From: Cupriavidus agavae | GTDB lineage: Bacteria; Pseudomonadota; Gammaproteobacteria; Burkholderiales; Burkholderiaceae | Length of the DNA stretch: 64,000 bases | Assembly (NCBI RefSeq): GCF_004217045.1 | Contig: NZ_SGXM01000003.1 | Span: 248,001 to 312,000 of the forward strand | Direction: 5' to 3' | Shown here: positions 29,717 through 38,819 of the stretch, one piece after another | Layout: every line of letters begins with the position of its first letter | Position numbering within the stretch: position 1 is the stretch's first letter | Notes under the pieces: model-generated | The model's database searches: none | What the model was told of the DNA's origin: nothing | Seen by the model: the letters and a program-made list of their open reading frames with translations, nothing else | Translations under genes and position numbers: made by a program

Positions 29717-29751
29717 CGCGCGTGCGGCGCGGCTCAAGGCCCGCACGCGCG
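29717..29751 (-). other. Strong hairpin between the small membrane protein gene and the TonB receptor gene
   Basis: CGCGCGTGCGG (29717-29727) pairs perfectly with CCGCACGCGCG (29741-29751), 11 bp around a 13-base loop. No T-run. In an operon read on the minus strand it could lower downstream expression or mark an RNA processing site. Confidence 0.55.
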
Positions 29752-29796
29752 GTCAGGCAGACGCGAGGGCGTGGCGAACCGCCACGCGCCCGGTTG

Positions 29797-30204
29797 TCAG
29801 GCGAAGTCGAATGCGAAAGGCGGGGCGCGCGAGTGGAAAGGGCGGGCGGCTGGCAGGTCGGGCCAGCGCCAGGCCAGGTTTGCCGGCTTGACCGGCTTGC
29901 CGAAGGCGAGTTGCGGTAGCGCGAAGCTGCCAGAATGTGTGTCGGCCAGCGTGGCGCCGTCGAACAGCACGCACGAGTGAAGGCCGAGCTTCAGGAACGA
30001 CACGCCGCCGTGGGCATGGGCCGCATGCGTGGGCGACGCCAGCGCGGCGGCGGCCTGTGGCACGGCGGGCAGCCCGCCATGCACCACGCGGTGCACCAGC
30101 CCCGCATGCTGTGCCAGCAACAGGCACGCCACGAGCCACAGCGCCGGCCAGACGCCGACGCCGCGTGCCCGCCAGCGCGAGAGCAGCGGAAAGTCAGTGC
30201 GCAT
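29797..30204 (-). CDS. Small membrane protein, DUF2946-like
   Basis: 135 residues. One hydrophobic segment near residues 16-30 (WPALWLVACLLLAQ), a short His-containing stretch (HAGLVHRVVHG, THAAHAHGG), and a Cys in GLHSCVLFDGATLADT. The pattern fits DUF2946-type proteins often found beside metal genes. The ATG at 30204 overlaps the end of the upstream COG0523 gene by 11 bp; the longer frame would only translate that gene's His-rich tail out of frame. Family assignment moderate, function unknown. Confidence 0.72.
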   Translation of the reverse strand: MRTDFPLLSRWRARGVGVWPALWLVACLLLAQHAGLVHRVVHGGLPAVPQAAAALASPTHAAHAHGGVSFLKLGLHSCVLFDGATLADTHSGSFALPQLAFGKPVKPANLAWRWPDLPAARPFHSRAPPFAFDFA

Positions 30205-31408
30205 GCCCGCAGCCGCACGGGCCGTCGCTGTCGTCATGGTCGTGGTCGTGCGCACGCTCGTGCCCGCCGCCATGGTCGTGATCGTGGTCGTGCACGTCGT
30301 CGAAGGCATCGCCCCAGTCCGGGAACGGATCGGGGTAGGTGGCCCAGGCGTCCGGGCCGGCCGCCATCTCGTCGTCGGTCAGCAGGCAGGTGTCGAGCCG
30401 TTCGAGCAGCGCGCCGGCGTCGAGGTCCAGGCCCACCAGCACCAGTTCCTGGCGACGGTCGCCATATTCGGCCGGCAGGCCGTCTTCGAGCAGGTCGGCC
30501 TCGATGGCGGCACGGGCCAGTCCTTCGGACGGCCATTCCCCGGCGTCGATGGCAGCCCACCAGGCGCCGGCCGCGCCGGGACGGCACACGCCGCCGGCCT
30601 GCGCCCAGTCGCCGGCAATATCCATGCGGCTCGCCAGCCAGAACAGGCCCCGCGAGCGCAGCACGTCGCCATGCTCGCGCATCCAGTCGGTATGGATCAG
30701 GTCCGCGAAACGTTGCGGATGGAACGGGCGGCGGCGGCGGTAGACCAGCGTCGAGACTCCGGCGGCGTCCGGCACGGCGTCGCCCTGCAACGCGGCCTGC
30801 CAGCCGGCGGCGTTCGGCGTGGCGTCGATGTCGAAGCGGCCGGTACCCAGCACGCGCCCGGCGGGCACGTTGCCGTGGCTGGCATCGACGAGTTCGGCGC
30901 GCGGATTGAGCGCGCGCAGCACCACGTGCAGGCGCCCCAGCTGGCCGGCGTCGACCAGATCGATCTTGTTGATGACGATGACATCGCAGACTTCGACCTG
31001 GTCAATCAGCACGTCAACGACCGTACGGTCATCGTCGGCCTCGGCCAGCCCGCGCGCCGAGAGAAAGTCAGCGTCGTGGAAATCCCGCAGGAAGCGGCTG
31101 GCGTCGACCACCGTGACCAGCGTGTCGAGATGCGCCACGCCCGGCGCTTGTCCGCCGGGTTCGCCATGCTGGTCTTCGAACGCGAAGCCCTCGGCAATGC
31201 CGATCGGTTCGTCGGTGGCGGCAGCCTCGATCAGCACGAAGTCATGCTGGCCGGCTTGCGCCAGCCGTTCCACCTCAGCCAGCAGGTCGCTCCGGCTGTC
31301 GAGCACGGCCACGCGCGCGCCAGACTGCGCGGCGAGGTGGTGCAGCACGGTGGTCTTGCCGGCGCCGGTGAATCCGGACAGGACGGTGACGGGCAGGCGA
31401 GCGGCCAT
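30194..31408 (-). CDS. COG0523-family (CobW/ZigA-like) GTPase lacking the CXCC motif
   Basis: 404-residue G3E GTPase: Walker A GFTGAGKTTV at residues 12-21, NKID motif (VINKIDLVD), CobW C-terminal domain, and a His/Asp-rich tail (HDHDHDHGGGHERAHDHD) ending GCGHAH. The segment between Walker A and the Walker B-like DFVLIEAAATDEP is about 40 residues shorter than usual, and the conserved GCxCC metal site is absent. Its paralogue at 32649 keeps it. It heads a likely operon with the small membrane protein and TonB receptor genes. Such proteins are proposed zinc chaperones; this one may differ in metal handling. Confidence 0.87.
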   Translation of the reverse strand: MAARLPVTVLSGFTGAGKTTVLHHLAAQSGARVAVLDSRSDLLAEVERLAQAGQHDFVLIEAAATDEPIGIAEGFAFEDQHGEPGGQAPGVAHLDTLVTVVDASRFLRDFHDADFLSARGLAEADDDRTVVDVLIDQVEVCDVIVINKIDLVDAGQLGRLHVVLRALNPRAELVDASHGNVPAGRVLGTGRFDIDATPNAAGWQAALQGDAVPDAAGVSTLVYRRRRPFHPQRFADLIHTDWMREHGDVLRSRGLFWLASRMDIAGDWAQAGGVCRPGAAGAWWAAIDAGEWPSEGLARAAIEADLLEDGLPAEYGDRRQELVLVGLDLDAGALLERLDTCLLTDDEMAAGPDAWATYPDPFPDWGDAFDDVHDHDHDHGGGHERAHDHDHDDSDGPCGCGHAH

Positions 31409-31423
31409 GACGGTGGGTCGTTA

Positions 31424-31440
31424 TTGCAACAAGGTTGCGA
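31424..31440. promoter_or_regulatory. Candidate operator (possible Zur box) before the COG0523 operon
   Basis: TTGCAAC (31424-31430), AAG, GTTGCGA (31434-31440): a dyad with one mismatch, 16 bp before the reverse-strand start at 31408 and flanked by GTTA and TAAC. A zinc-uptake-type operon would be expected to carry a Zur site here. No experimentally known motif was matched with certainty. Confidence 0.35.
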
Positions 31441-31553
31441 CTGTAACAGAAACCTGACACGGGCGACAGGTTGCCCGTTCAGCTATGGTAGTGCGTCCCG
31501 ATGACGGGGCGGAGTCCGTCATGGTGTGGGGCGCAGCATGCCGTGCCGCACCC

Positions 31554-31583
31554 AACGAAAACGGCCCGGCCAGGCCGGGCCGT
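31554..31583 (-). terminator. Intrinsic terminator after dksA
   Basis: Arms ACGGCCCGGCC (31561-31571) and GGCCGGGCCGT (31573-31583) are complementary over 11 bp (the tip will open to form a loop). On the minus strand the stem is followed by TTTCGTT. It lies 33 bp beyond the dksA stop and separates dksA from the COG0523 operon. Confidence 0.8.
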
Positions 31584-31615
31584 CTGGCCAGCTGAAGGAT
31601 GCGCCGGGCGGCGGA

Positions 31616-32275
31616 TCAGTCGCCGAACAGCTTCTGGCGCAGTTCGCGGCGTTGCTGGGCTTCCAGCGACAGCGTGGCGGTCGGGCGGGCCAGCAGGCGC
31701 GGCACGCCGATCGGCTCGCCGGTTTCCTCGCACCAGCCGTAGTCGCCGGAGTCGATCCGCTGCAGCGACTGCTCCACCTTCTTCAGCAGCTTGCGCTCGC
31801 GGTCACGGGTGCGCAGTTCGAGGGCGTGTTCTTCCTCGATCGTGGCGCGATCTGCCGGGTCCGGCACGATCACCGTCTCGCGCAGGTGTTCCGTGGTCTG
31901 GTCCGCATTCTTGAGGATCTCGTCGCGAAGCTGCTGAAGGCGATTCTTGAAAAAGGCCAGTTGCGCCTCGTTCATGTAGTCCTTGTCGCTCATCTTCAGG
32001 ATTTCAGCTTCAGTCAGAAGTTTGTTGCTGCTCATGGTACCTGCTGATTCTCTTGTTGATGCGACCGGCGGTGTCGTCGTCCGCTCGGGTGCAGTCGCCG
32101 TCCGCTTGCGCGGTGCGGCTGTTTCACTCTGGCTGGCTGCAGTCTTGCTGCTTCGCGTGCCTCCCTTGGCCTCGCCCGCTTCGGCGTGCGCCGTACTGCC
32201 GCGGGGAGCTGGCGTCTCCGTCGCAGCGGTAACTGTCTTGCTGCGGCTTTCCTTGCTTTTTGTTGCGGCTGTCAT
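31616..32275 (-). CDS. dksA: DksA-family RNA polymerase-binding regulator, cysteine-poor form
   Basis: The C-terminal 140 residues match DksA: MSDKDYMNEAQLAFFKNRL, the coiled-coil with the conserved DPADRAT tip, ELRTRDRERKLLKKVEQSL, and the globular end SGDYGWCEETGEPIGVPRLLARP. Of the four zinc-finger cysteines only the first is present. An Ala/Thr/Lys/Ser-rich extension of about 80 residues precedes the core. The ATG at 32275 has AGAGAGG upstream; ATG 32035 would give a 139-residue core protein and is the main alternative. DksA works with ppGpp at promoters. Confidence 0.88.
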   Translation of the reverse strand: MTAATKSKESRSKTVTAATETPAPRGSTAHAEAGEAKGGTRSSKTAASQSETAAPRKRTATAPERTTTPPVASTRESAGTMSSNKLLTEAEILKMSDKDYMNEAQLAFFKNRLQQLRDEILKNADQTTEHLRETVIVPDPADRATIEEEHALELRTRDRERKLLKKVEQSLQRIDSGDYGWCEETGEPIGVPRLLARPTATLSLEAQQRRELRQKLFGD

Positions 32276-32648
32276 GGGGCACCTCTCTCTACGCGTCGAA
32301 GAGTGACGGCGCATTCGAGGAACCCCAGGGCGGAGGGCGGTCTCCGCACAAAAGCCCTGCGACCGCGCCTGCTGGCGGCCCCGCCTCGTGCTGACGACGA
32401 CTGCCGCCCTGCGGATACCGGCCGCGCCCAGAGGTGCGCCGCCAGTATCAAATCCGGCCTATTGTACTTGAACAAATTTTTAGGAGATATGGGAGAAAGA
32501 CCGACAAGAGACAGGAGTTTTCCCGGTATTCCCACCCATCCGGAGGGTTTCGGGCACAGAAAACGCGCCGGGCGCCCCGCCGGCCAGGGTGGCGGCAGAG
32601 GCACACGGGGTCATGTGACGGGCCGGCCGGCCCGTCAGGCGGGGGGAA
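32276..32648 (-). other. Intergenic region with palindrome, upstream of dksA
   Basis: A 373-bp gap between dksA (start 32275) and the upstream COG0523 gene (stop 32649), both on the minus strand. A perfect 22-bp palindrome at 32616-32637 (arm TGACGGGCCGG) lies 12 bp after the COG0523 stop and may end that transcript, though no T-run follows. An AT-rich patch near 32455-32490 (TACAAT on the minus strand at 32466-32461) may hold the dksA promoter. No gene seen. Confidence 0.4.
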
Positions 32649-33740
<1,092 letters not shown>

Positions 33741-33801
33741 GGATGATGCTCCAGGGAAGATCTAGGGGCCGGCGGCGCCGGCGTCTGGAATGGGTTGGCG
33801 G

Positions 33802-34314
33802 TCAGTGCTCGCCGGAAGCGCGCGCCCGGCCGCAGTCGGCACACAGTCCGTTCACGGTCAGTTCGACATGCTCCACGGCGAAGCCGCTCGGCACGCGTGG
33901 CGCCACGGACTTGCCTGCCGATTCCAGGCAGAAGGTCCGGTCGCAGCGCGTGCAGTGGAAGTGGCTGTGCTGGCGGTGCACCTGGGCGCGGGCCGCCTCG
34001 TGCTCCAGCAGCGTGAAGCGGAACACGCGGTCCTTGCCGGCGCGTTTCTGGGCCACGCCCTGGTCTACCAGCCAGTCGAGCACGCGGTACACGGTCACGC
34101 GGTCCACGTCGCCGTCGGGCGGCAGGCGGTCGATCACGGCCTGATGCGTCAGCGGCTCGTCGGCTTCGATCAGGCAGGCCAGGATGGCCACGCGCGGCTG
34201 CGTCACGCGCGCGCCCAGATGGCGCAGCCGCGCCTGGGCGGCCTGGGCGGGCTCCGCCTCGGCGGGCAACGCCGGGGCGTGCGCGTGGGCGGGTTCGGAT
34301 GTGGGGCGGGTCAT
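33802..34314 (-). CDS. zur: Fur-family regulator, Zur-like
   Basis: 170 residues: N-terminal winged helix (VTQPRVAILACLIEADEPLTHQAVIDRL, DRVTVYRVLDWLVDQGVA), metal residues in HSHFHCTRCDRTFC and a second structural-zinc pair in GLCADCGRA. Only context and Cys/His pattern separate Zur from Fur; the two COG0523 genes and ZnuD-like receptor argue for zinc. An Ala-rich N-terminal stretch of about 30 residues may mean a later start. Confidence 0.85.
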   Translation of the reverse strand: MTRPTSEPAHAHAPALPAEAEPAQAAQARLRHLGARVTQPRVAILACLIEADEPLTHQAVIDRLPPDGDVDRVTVYRVLDWLVDQGVAQKRAGKDRVFRFTLLEHEAARAQVHRQHSHFHCTRCDRTFCLESAGKSVAPRVPSGFAVEHVELTVNGLCADCGRARASGEH

Positions 34315-34671
34315 GCCGAAGATTTAACCATAGCGCCCGCCGAGTTGCAATTCAGTTGCACAAGCAAGGTTATTCCGGAAGGCGCCCGGCACCCGTTCGG
34401 GGGAGGGCTGGAGGAAGTCTTCGGTTTCGTCGGCAACGTCTGTTTCTCGCGGGTTAGCCCCTATACCTGGCGCTTGTTCGCGGTTGCTAACATCCACCTC
34501 CGGCTCCGCCTGTCGGCGGGGTTTGCGGCCGCTTACCACCCATACATCGTGCCGATGGTCACCCCGTGTTTTCCGATATGGATCGACGGGGCCGGGGCTC
34601 GCGAAACGCGAGATTGCCCTGGCGGCGCGAGCGGCGCTGGAACGGGTTACAGAGGGAACAGGAGAGACGTA
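34315..34671. other. Divergent intergenic region between zur and the Bug receptor gene
   Basis: 357 bp with no convincing gene. The zur-proximal part (34344-34372) is rich in TTGCA motifs: TTGCAA and TTGCAC in tandem, TTGC-ACAA-GCAA, and GGTTATT. These resemble the dyad at 31424-31440 and could include a Zur autoregulatory site. The rest presumably holds the promoter of the Bug receptor; AGGAGAG lies just before its ATG. Confidence 0.4.
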
Positions 34672-35658
34672 ATGAAACGAGTTGCAATGAACTTTGCAGC
34701 CGCGCTGGTTGTGGCCGGCGTGGGTGCCTTCGCGGGAGCCCAGGCTCAGGAATATCCGGGCAGCAAGCCCGTGCAGGCCGTGGTGCCGTTCGCGGCCGGC
34801 GGCCCCACCGACAAGGTGGCGCGCGAGCTGACGATGATCATGTCCAAGCATCTGGGCACCACGATCGTGATCGAGAACCTCGGCGGCGCCGGCGGCACGA
34901 TCGGCGCCAAGAAGGTGGCGCAGGCCAAGAACGACGGCTACACGATCCTGATCCACCATATCGGCATGTCCACGGCCCCGGCGCTCTACCGCAACCTGGG
35001 CTTCGATCCGCTCAAGGATTTCGAGATGGTGGGCGAAGTGGCCGACGTGCCGATGATCATGGTCGGCAACAAGCAACTGCCGCCGGCCAACTTCAAGGAC
35101 CTGCTGCCGTACATCAAGGCCAACGCCAGCAAGCTGTCGCTGGCCAACGCCGGCATCGGCTCGGCCTCGCACCTGTGCGGCCTGCTGTTCCAGAGCGCGA
35201 TCCAGACCGAACTGACGACCGTGCCGTACAAGGGCACCGCCCCGGCGCTGACCGACATCCTGGGCGGCCAGGTCAACCTGATGTGCGACCAGACCACCAA
35301 CATCGCCGGCCAGCTCAAGGCGGGCGCGCTCAAGCCGTACGCGGCCATGCAGTCGCGCCGCGTCGAGGCGTTCAAGGACATCCCGACGGCCGCCGAACAG
35401 GGCATGCCGGGCGTGGAAGTCAAGATCTGGCATGCCATGTACGCGCCGAAGGGCACGCCGAAGCCGGTCATCGACAAGCTGTCGGCCGCGCTGCAGAAGT
35501 CGGTCACCGACCCGACCTTCCGCGCCAAGATGGCCGAGCTGGGCGCCGAGGCCGTGCCGGCCCAGCGCGCCACGCCGGATTCGCTGCGCACGTTCCTGGG
35601 CTCGGAAATCGCCAAGTGGACGCCGGTGATCAAGAAGGCCGGGGTCTACGCCGACTGA
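34672..35658 (+). CDS. Bug-family (TctC) tripartite tricarboxylate solute-binding protein
   Basis: 328 residues with a signal peptide (MKRVAMNFAAALVVAGVGAFAGAQA). The Bug fold shows VVPFAAGGPTDKVAREL, VVIENLGGAGGTIG-like ligand loop, GLLFQSAIQTELTTVPYKGTAPALTDILGGQVNLMCDQ, all typical. Such periplasmic receptors bind small carboxylates and are hugely expanded in Bordetella and Cupriavidus. No TctA/TctB membrane genes are adjacent, so it is an orphan receptor. Ligand unknown. Confidence 0.92.
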   Translation: MKRVAMNFAAALVVAGVGAFAGAQAQEYPGSKPVQAVVPFAAGGPTDKVARELTMIMSKHLGTTIVIENLGGAGGTIGAKKVAQAKNDGYTILIHHIGMSTAPALYRNLGFDPLKDFEMVGEVADVPMIMVGNKQLPPANFKDLLPYIKANASKLSLANAGIGSASHLCGLLFQSAIQTELTTVPYKGTAPALTDILGGQVNLMCDQTTNIAGQLKAGALKPYAAMQSRRVEAFKDIPTAAEQGMPGVEVKIWHAMYAPKGTPKPVIDKLSAALQKSVTDPTFRAKMAELGAEAVPAQRATPDSLRTFLGSEIAKWTPVIKKAGVYAD

Positions 35659-35690
35659 AACGGCTGACCGAAACTGCCTCAAAATGCATC

Positions 35691-35719
35691 AAAGGCCACG
35701 CCAGCGCGTGGCCTTTTTT
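35691..35719 (+). terminator. Intrinsic terminator after the Bug receptor gene
   Basis: Perfect 11-bp stem AAAGGCCACGC (35691-35701) and GCGTGGCCTTT (35706-35716), loop CAGC, with six T in a row including the end of the stem. Confidence 0.93.
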
Positions 35720-35799
35720 CTTTGTGGCGGCCGGGGCCTGCCGCGGGGTTGCCTATAGTGGGAAAGCTGCCGTCGGGGACGGCACCGGAAAAATCCGCA

Positions 35800-35829
35800 C
35801 TTGAAAGCGGGCCGGGTGGCGCCACCTAG
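35800..35829 (+). promoter_or_regulatory. Candidate sigma-32 (heat-shock) promoter of hslVU
   Basis: CTTGAAA (35800-35806) matches the sigma-32 -35 element. CCACCTAG at 35822-35829, 16 bases after CTTGAA, is a partial match to the CCCCATnT -10. It lies about 30 bp before the hslV ATG. hslVU is a classic heat-shock operon. Confidence 0.5.
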
Positions 35830-35858
35830 GCCGCTGACACCTCTCACGCAAAGGCACC

Positions 35859-36395
35859 ATGGAACAGTATCACGGCACCACCATCGTCAGCGTCAGGCGC
35901 GGCAACCAGGTCGCGCTGGGCGGTGACGGCCAGGTCACGCTTGGCAATATCGTGATGAAGGGAACGGCCCGCAAGGTCCGGCGCATCTACAACGGCAAGG
36001 TGCTGGTCGGGTTTGCCGGCAGCACGGCCGACGCTTTCTCGCTGCTCGACCGCTTCGAGGCCAAGCTGGAGAAGTACCAGGGCAACCTGACCCGCGCCGC
36101 CGTGGACCTGGCCAAGGACTGGCGCTCGGACCGCGCGCTGCGCCGGCTGGAGGCCATGCTGATCACCGCCGACAAGGACACCACGCTGGTCATCACCGGC
36201 AACGGCGACGTGCTCGACCCCGAAGGCGGCATTGCGGCCATCGGCTCGGGCGGCGCCTACGCGCAGTCCGCCGCCAAGGCGCTGGCGGAGAACACCGACA
36301 TGGCGCCGCGCGACGTAGTGGAGAAGGCCCTGACCATCGCCGGCGAACTCTGCATCTACACGAACACCAACTTCGTCATCGAGACCATCGACTGA
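35859..36395 (+). CDS. hslV: ATP-dependent protease subunit HslV
   Basis: 178-residue peptidase subunit of the HslVU (ClpYQ) protease. The mature N-terminus after propeptide removal is the catalytic Thr of [11 protein letters not shown] (residue 7). [19 protein letters not shown] and [15 protein letters not shown] are proteasome-beta-like signatures. It is 20 bp before hslU and shares its transcript. Confidence 0.97.
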   Translation: MEQYHGTTIVSVRRGNQVALGGDGQVTLGNIVMKGTARKVRRIYNGKVLVGFAGSTADAFSLLDRFEAKLEKYQGNLTRAAVDLAKDWRSDRALRRLEAMLITADKDTTLVITGNGDVLDPEGGIAAIGSGGAYAQSAAKALAENTDMAPRDVVEKALTIAGELCIYTNTNFVIETID

Positions 36396-36415
36396 CCGAC
36401 GCTGAACGGAACCCC

Positions 36416-37747
36416 ATGTCGCAAACCATGACCCCGTCGGAAATCGTTTCCGAACTCGACAAGCACATCATCGGCCAGAACAAGGCCAAGAAAGCCGTGG
36501 CCGTGGCGCTGCGCAACCGCTGGCGCCGCCAGCAGGTGGCCGACCCCCTGCGCCAGGAAATCACGCCCAAGAACATCCTCATGATCGGGCCCACGGGCGT
36601 GGGCAAGACCGAGATCGCGCGCCGCCTGGCCAAGCTGGCCGACGCGCCGTTCATCAAGATCGAGGCCACCAAGTTCACCGAGGTGGGCTACGTGGGCCGC
36701 GATGTGGATACCATCGTGCGCGACCTGGCCGAGATGGCCGTCAAGCAGACGCGCGAGTCCGAGATGAAGAAGGTGCGCGCCAAGGCCGAGGACGCCGCCG
36801 AGGACCGCCTGCTCGACGTACTGCTGCCGCCGCCGCGCGATATCGGCTTCCAGCAGCAGGAAGACAAGGATTCGAACACGCGCCAGGTGTTCCGCAAGAA
36901 GCTGCGCCAGGGCGAACTCGACGACAAGGACATCGAGCTGGAAGTGGCGGCCGCCATGCCGGGCATGGACATCATGGGCCCGCCGGGCATGGAGGACATG
37001 ACCGAGCAGATCCGCACGATGTTCCAGGGGCTGGGCCAGGGCAAGAAGGCGCGCCGCAAGATGAAGGTGCGCGAGGCGTTCAAGCTGCTGATCGACGAGG
37101 AAGCCGGCAAGCTGCTCAACGAGGAGGAGCTCAAGCACAAGGCCATCGCCAATGTCGAGCAGAACGGCATCGTGTTCCTGGACGAGATCGACAAGATCGC
37201 CAGCCGCAGCGACGTGGGCGGCGCCGAGGTGTCGCGCCAGGGCGTGCAGCGCGACCTGCTGCCGCTGGTGGAAGGCACCACGGTCAACACGAAGTACGGG
37301 ATGATCAAGACCGACCACATCCTGTTCATCGCGTCGGGCGCGTTCCACCTGTCCAAGCCGAGCGACCTGATCCCGGAACTGCAGGGCCGCTTCCCGATCC
37401 GCGTGGAACTCGATTCGCTGTCCGTGCAGGATTTCGAGGCCATCCTGACGCAGACCGACGCCAGCCTGACCAAGCAGTACCAGGCGCTGCTGAAGACCGA
37501 GGAAGTGGACCTCCAGTTCGCCGAAGACGGCATCCGCCGCCTGGCCGAGATCGCGTTCTCGGTCAACGAGAAGGTCGAGAACATCGGCGCGCGCCGCCTG
37601 TACACGGTGATGGAGCGCCTGCTCGAAGACCTGTCGTTCCACGCCACGAAGTCGTCGGGTGCCACGGTGACCGTGGATGCCGCCTACGTCGACGAACGGC
37701 TCGGGGATCTGGCCGGGAACGAGGATCTGTCGCGATACGTGCTGTAA
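36416..37747 (+). CDS. hslU: ATP-dependent protease ATPase subunit HslU
   Basis: 443-residue AAA+ unfoldase that feeds HslV. Walker [15 protein letters not shown] near residue 58, Walker [13 protein letters not shown], sensor region [12 protein letters not shown], and the C-terminal tail EDLSRYVL that inserts into HslV. The intermediate I-domain is present. An intergenic hairpin follows 8 bp after the stop. Confidence 0.97.
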   Translation: MSQTMTPSEIVSELDKHIIGQNKAKKAVAVALRNRWRRQQVADPLRQEITPKNILMIGPTGVGKTEIARRLAKLADAPFIKIEATKFTEVGYVGRDVDTIVRDLAEMAVKQTRESEMKKVRAKAEDAAEDRLLDVLLPPPRDIGFQQQEDKDSNTRQVFRKKLRQGELDDKDIELEVAAAMPGMDIMGPPGMEDMTEQIRTMFQGLGQGKKARRKMKVREAFKLLIDEEAGKLLNEEELKHKAIANVEQNGIVFLDEIDKIASRSDVGGAEVSRQGVQRDLLPLVEGTTVNTKYGMIKTDHILFIASGAFHLSKPSDLIPELQGRFPIRVELDSLSVQDFEAILTQTDASLTKQYQALLKTEEVDLQFAEDGIRRLAEIAFSVNEKVENIGARRLYTVMERLLEDLSFHATKSSGATVTVDAAYVDERLGDLAGNEDLSRYVL

Positions 37748-37754
37748 GTCGCCT

Positions 37755-37784
37755 GGCTCCCCTCTCCTGCGGGCGAGGGGAGCC
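37755..37784. terminator. GC-rich hairpin after hslU, CCCTCTCC-type repeat
   Basis: GGCTCCCCTC (37755-37764) and GAGGGGAGCC (37775-37784) form a perfect 10-bp stem around a ten-base loop. No T-run. Position directly after hslU suggests transcript end or 3' stabilisation; the core sequence is shared with the other dispersed hairpins in the window. Confidence 0.65.
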
Positions 37785-37901
37785 ACACCCCTGTTTCACC
37801 TTCCCTTACACCCGTAAGCATTGGTAAGCCCGCTGGCGCATGGCTGGTCCGGAATGAGACCCTTCCGCACCTTCCAATAACAGACACACGGGAGCGAGCC
37901 A

Positions 37902-38210
37902 ATGTCACGTACCCCTTTTTTCAAGAGCAACCGCGTGCGCAAGCGACGGGTGGCGGTGGCCACGGGCAGCGTCGTCGCCGCGATCACGGCGGCCACGGTG
38001 TTCCTGTGCATCCGTCCTGAAGTGGTCGCCCAGGTGCAGATCAAGCCGGTGCCGGCCAGCCAGTCGGGCCGTCAGGCGGCGCTGGCGGCCGAGGCCATGG
38101 CCTCGGGCGCACTGGTCACGCTGGCCGACCGCCACGCACGCGATGCCGAGCGCATGGCCGATGCCGCCGAGGACGACCTCGGCTGGGACTATGTCCAACT
38201 GCGCCTGTAA
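37902..38210 (+). CDS. Small hypothetical membrane-anchored protein
   Basis: 102 residues: a basic N-terminus (FFKSNRVRKRR), one hydrophobic segment at about 18-36 (VAVATGSVVAAITAATVFL), then a polar Ala/Met/Asp-rich tail. Likely inner-membrane with the tail in the periplasm. GGGAG precedes the ATG at a suitable distance. No family recognised. It converges with the response-regulator gene 15 bp away. Confidence 0.6.
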   Translation: MSRTPFFKSNRVRKRRVAVATGSVVAAITAATVFLCIRPEVVAQVQIKPVPASQSGRQAALAAEAMASGALVTLADRHARDAERMADAAEDDLGWDYVQLRL

Positions 38211-38225
38211 GCCTTCCGGAACGAT

Positions 38226-38819
38226 CTAGCGCGAGACCGGCCGCTTGCCGAGCTTGCGCTGCAGCGTGCGCCGGTGCATGTTCAGTGCGCGCGCCGTGGC
38301 CGAGATATTCCCGCCGTGCTCGGTGAGCACGCGCTGGATATGCTCCCACTCCAGCCGGGCCACCGAGAGCGGCACCGGTTCCTCCAGCGCGGCTTCCGCG
38401 GCGTCCTCCGAGATGCCCGCCATCAGCGCGGTCAGGATCGAATCGACGTTGGCCGGCTTGGCCAGATACTCGTCAGCCCCCTGTTTTACCGCTGCCACAG
38501 CCGTGGCAATGCTCGCGTAGCCCGTCAGCACCAGGATGCGCGCCTCGGGCAGCGTGTGACGTAGCGGCCCCACCAGATGCAGTCCCGACTCGGCCGGGGC
38601 CGTGCCGCCCGCGTCGGGCGGCGGACCCAGGTGCAGGTCGAGCGTGACATAGGCGAACGGCGTGCGCGCGGCCAGCGCCAGCGCGCTGCGGCCATCGTGC
38701 GCCACCTGCACCGCGTAGCCGCGCCGCGTCAGGGCCCGCGCCAGCGTGCCGGAGAACACCTCGTCGTCATCAACCACAAGGAAGGGAATCGCGTCGGAAG
38801 GCGCCTGGGCGTCGGTCAT
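38226..38819 (-). CDS. regA: Response regulator, RegA/PrrA (ActR) type
   Basis: 197 residues. Receiver domain with acidic DDDE pocket, phospho-acceptor Asp in VTLDLHLG, LVLTGYASIATAVAAVKQGADEYLAKP; then a Fis-type helix-turn-helix NISATARALNMHRRTLQRKL, the hallmark of RegA-type regulators. The start at 38819 overlaps the kinase gene stop (TGATG on the minus strand). The family governs redox-responsive genes such as respiratory and carbon-fixation operons; targets here unknown. Confidence 0.88.
   Translation of the reverse strand: MTDAQAPSDAIPFLVVDDDEVFSGTLARALTRRGYAVQVAHDGRSALALAARTPFAYVTLDLHLGPPPDAGGTAPAESGLHLVGPLRHTLPEARILVLTGYASIATAVAAVKQGADEYLAKPANVDSILTALMAGISEDAAEAALEEPVPLSVARLEWEHIQRVLTEHGGNISATARALNMHRRTLQRKLGKRPVSR

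Noticed and set aside
34315-34671. An N-terminally extended Bug receptor (frame open back to 33790)
   Set aside because: The signal peptide and ribosome binding site fix the start at 34672; the extension is antisense to zur.
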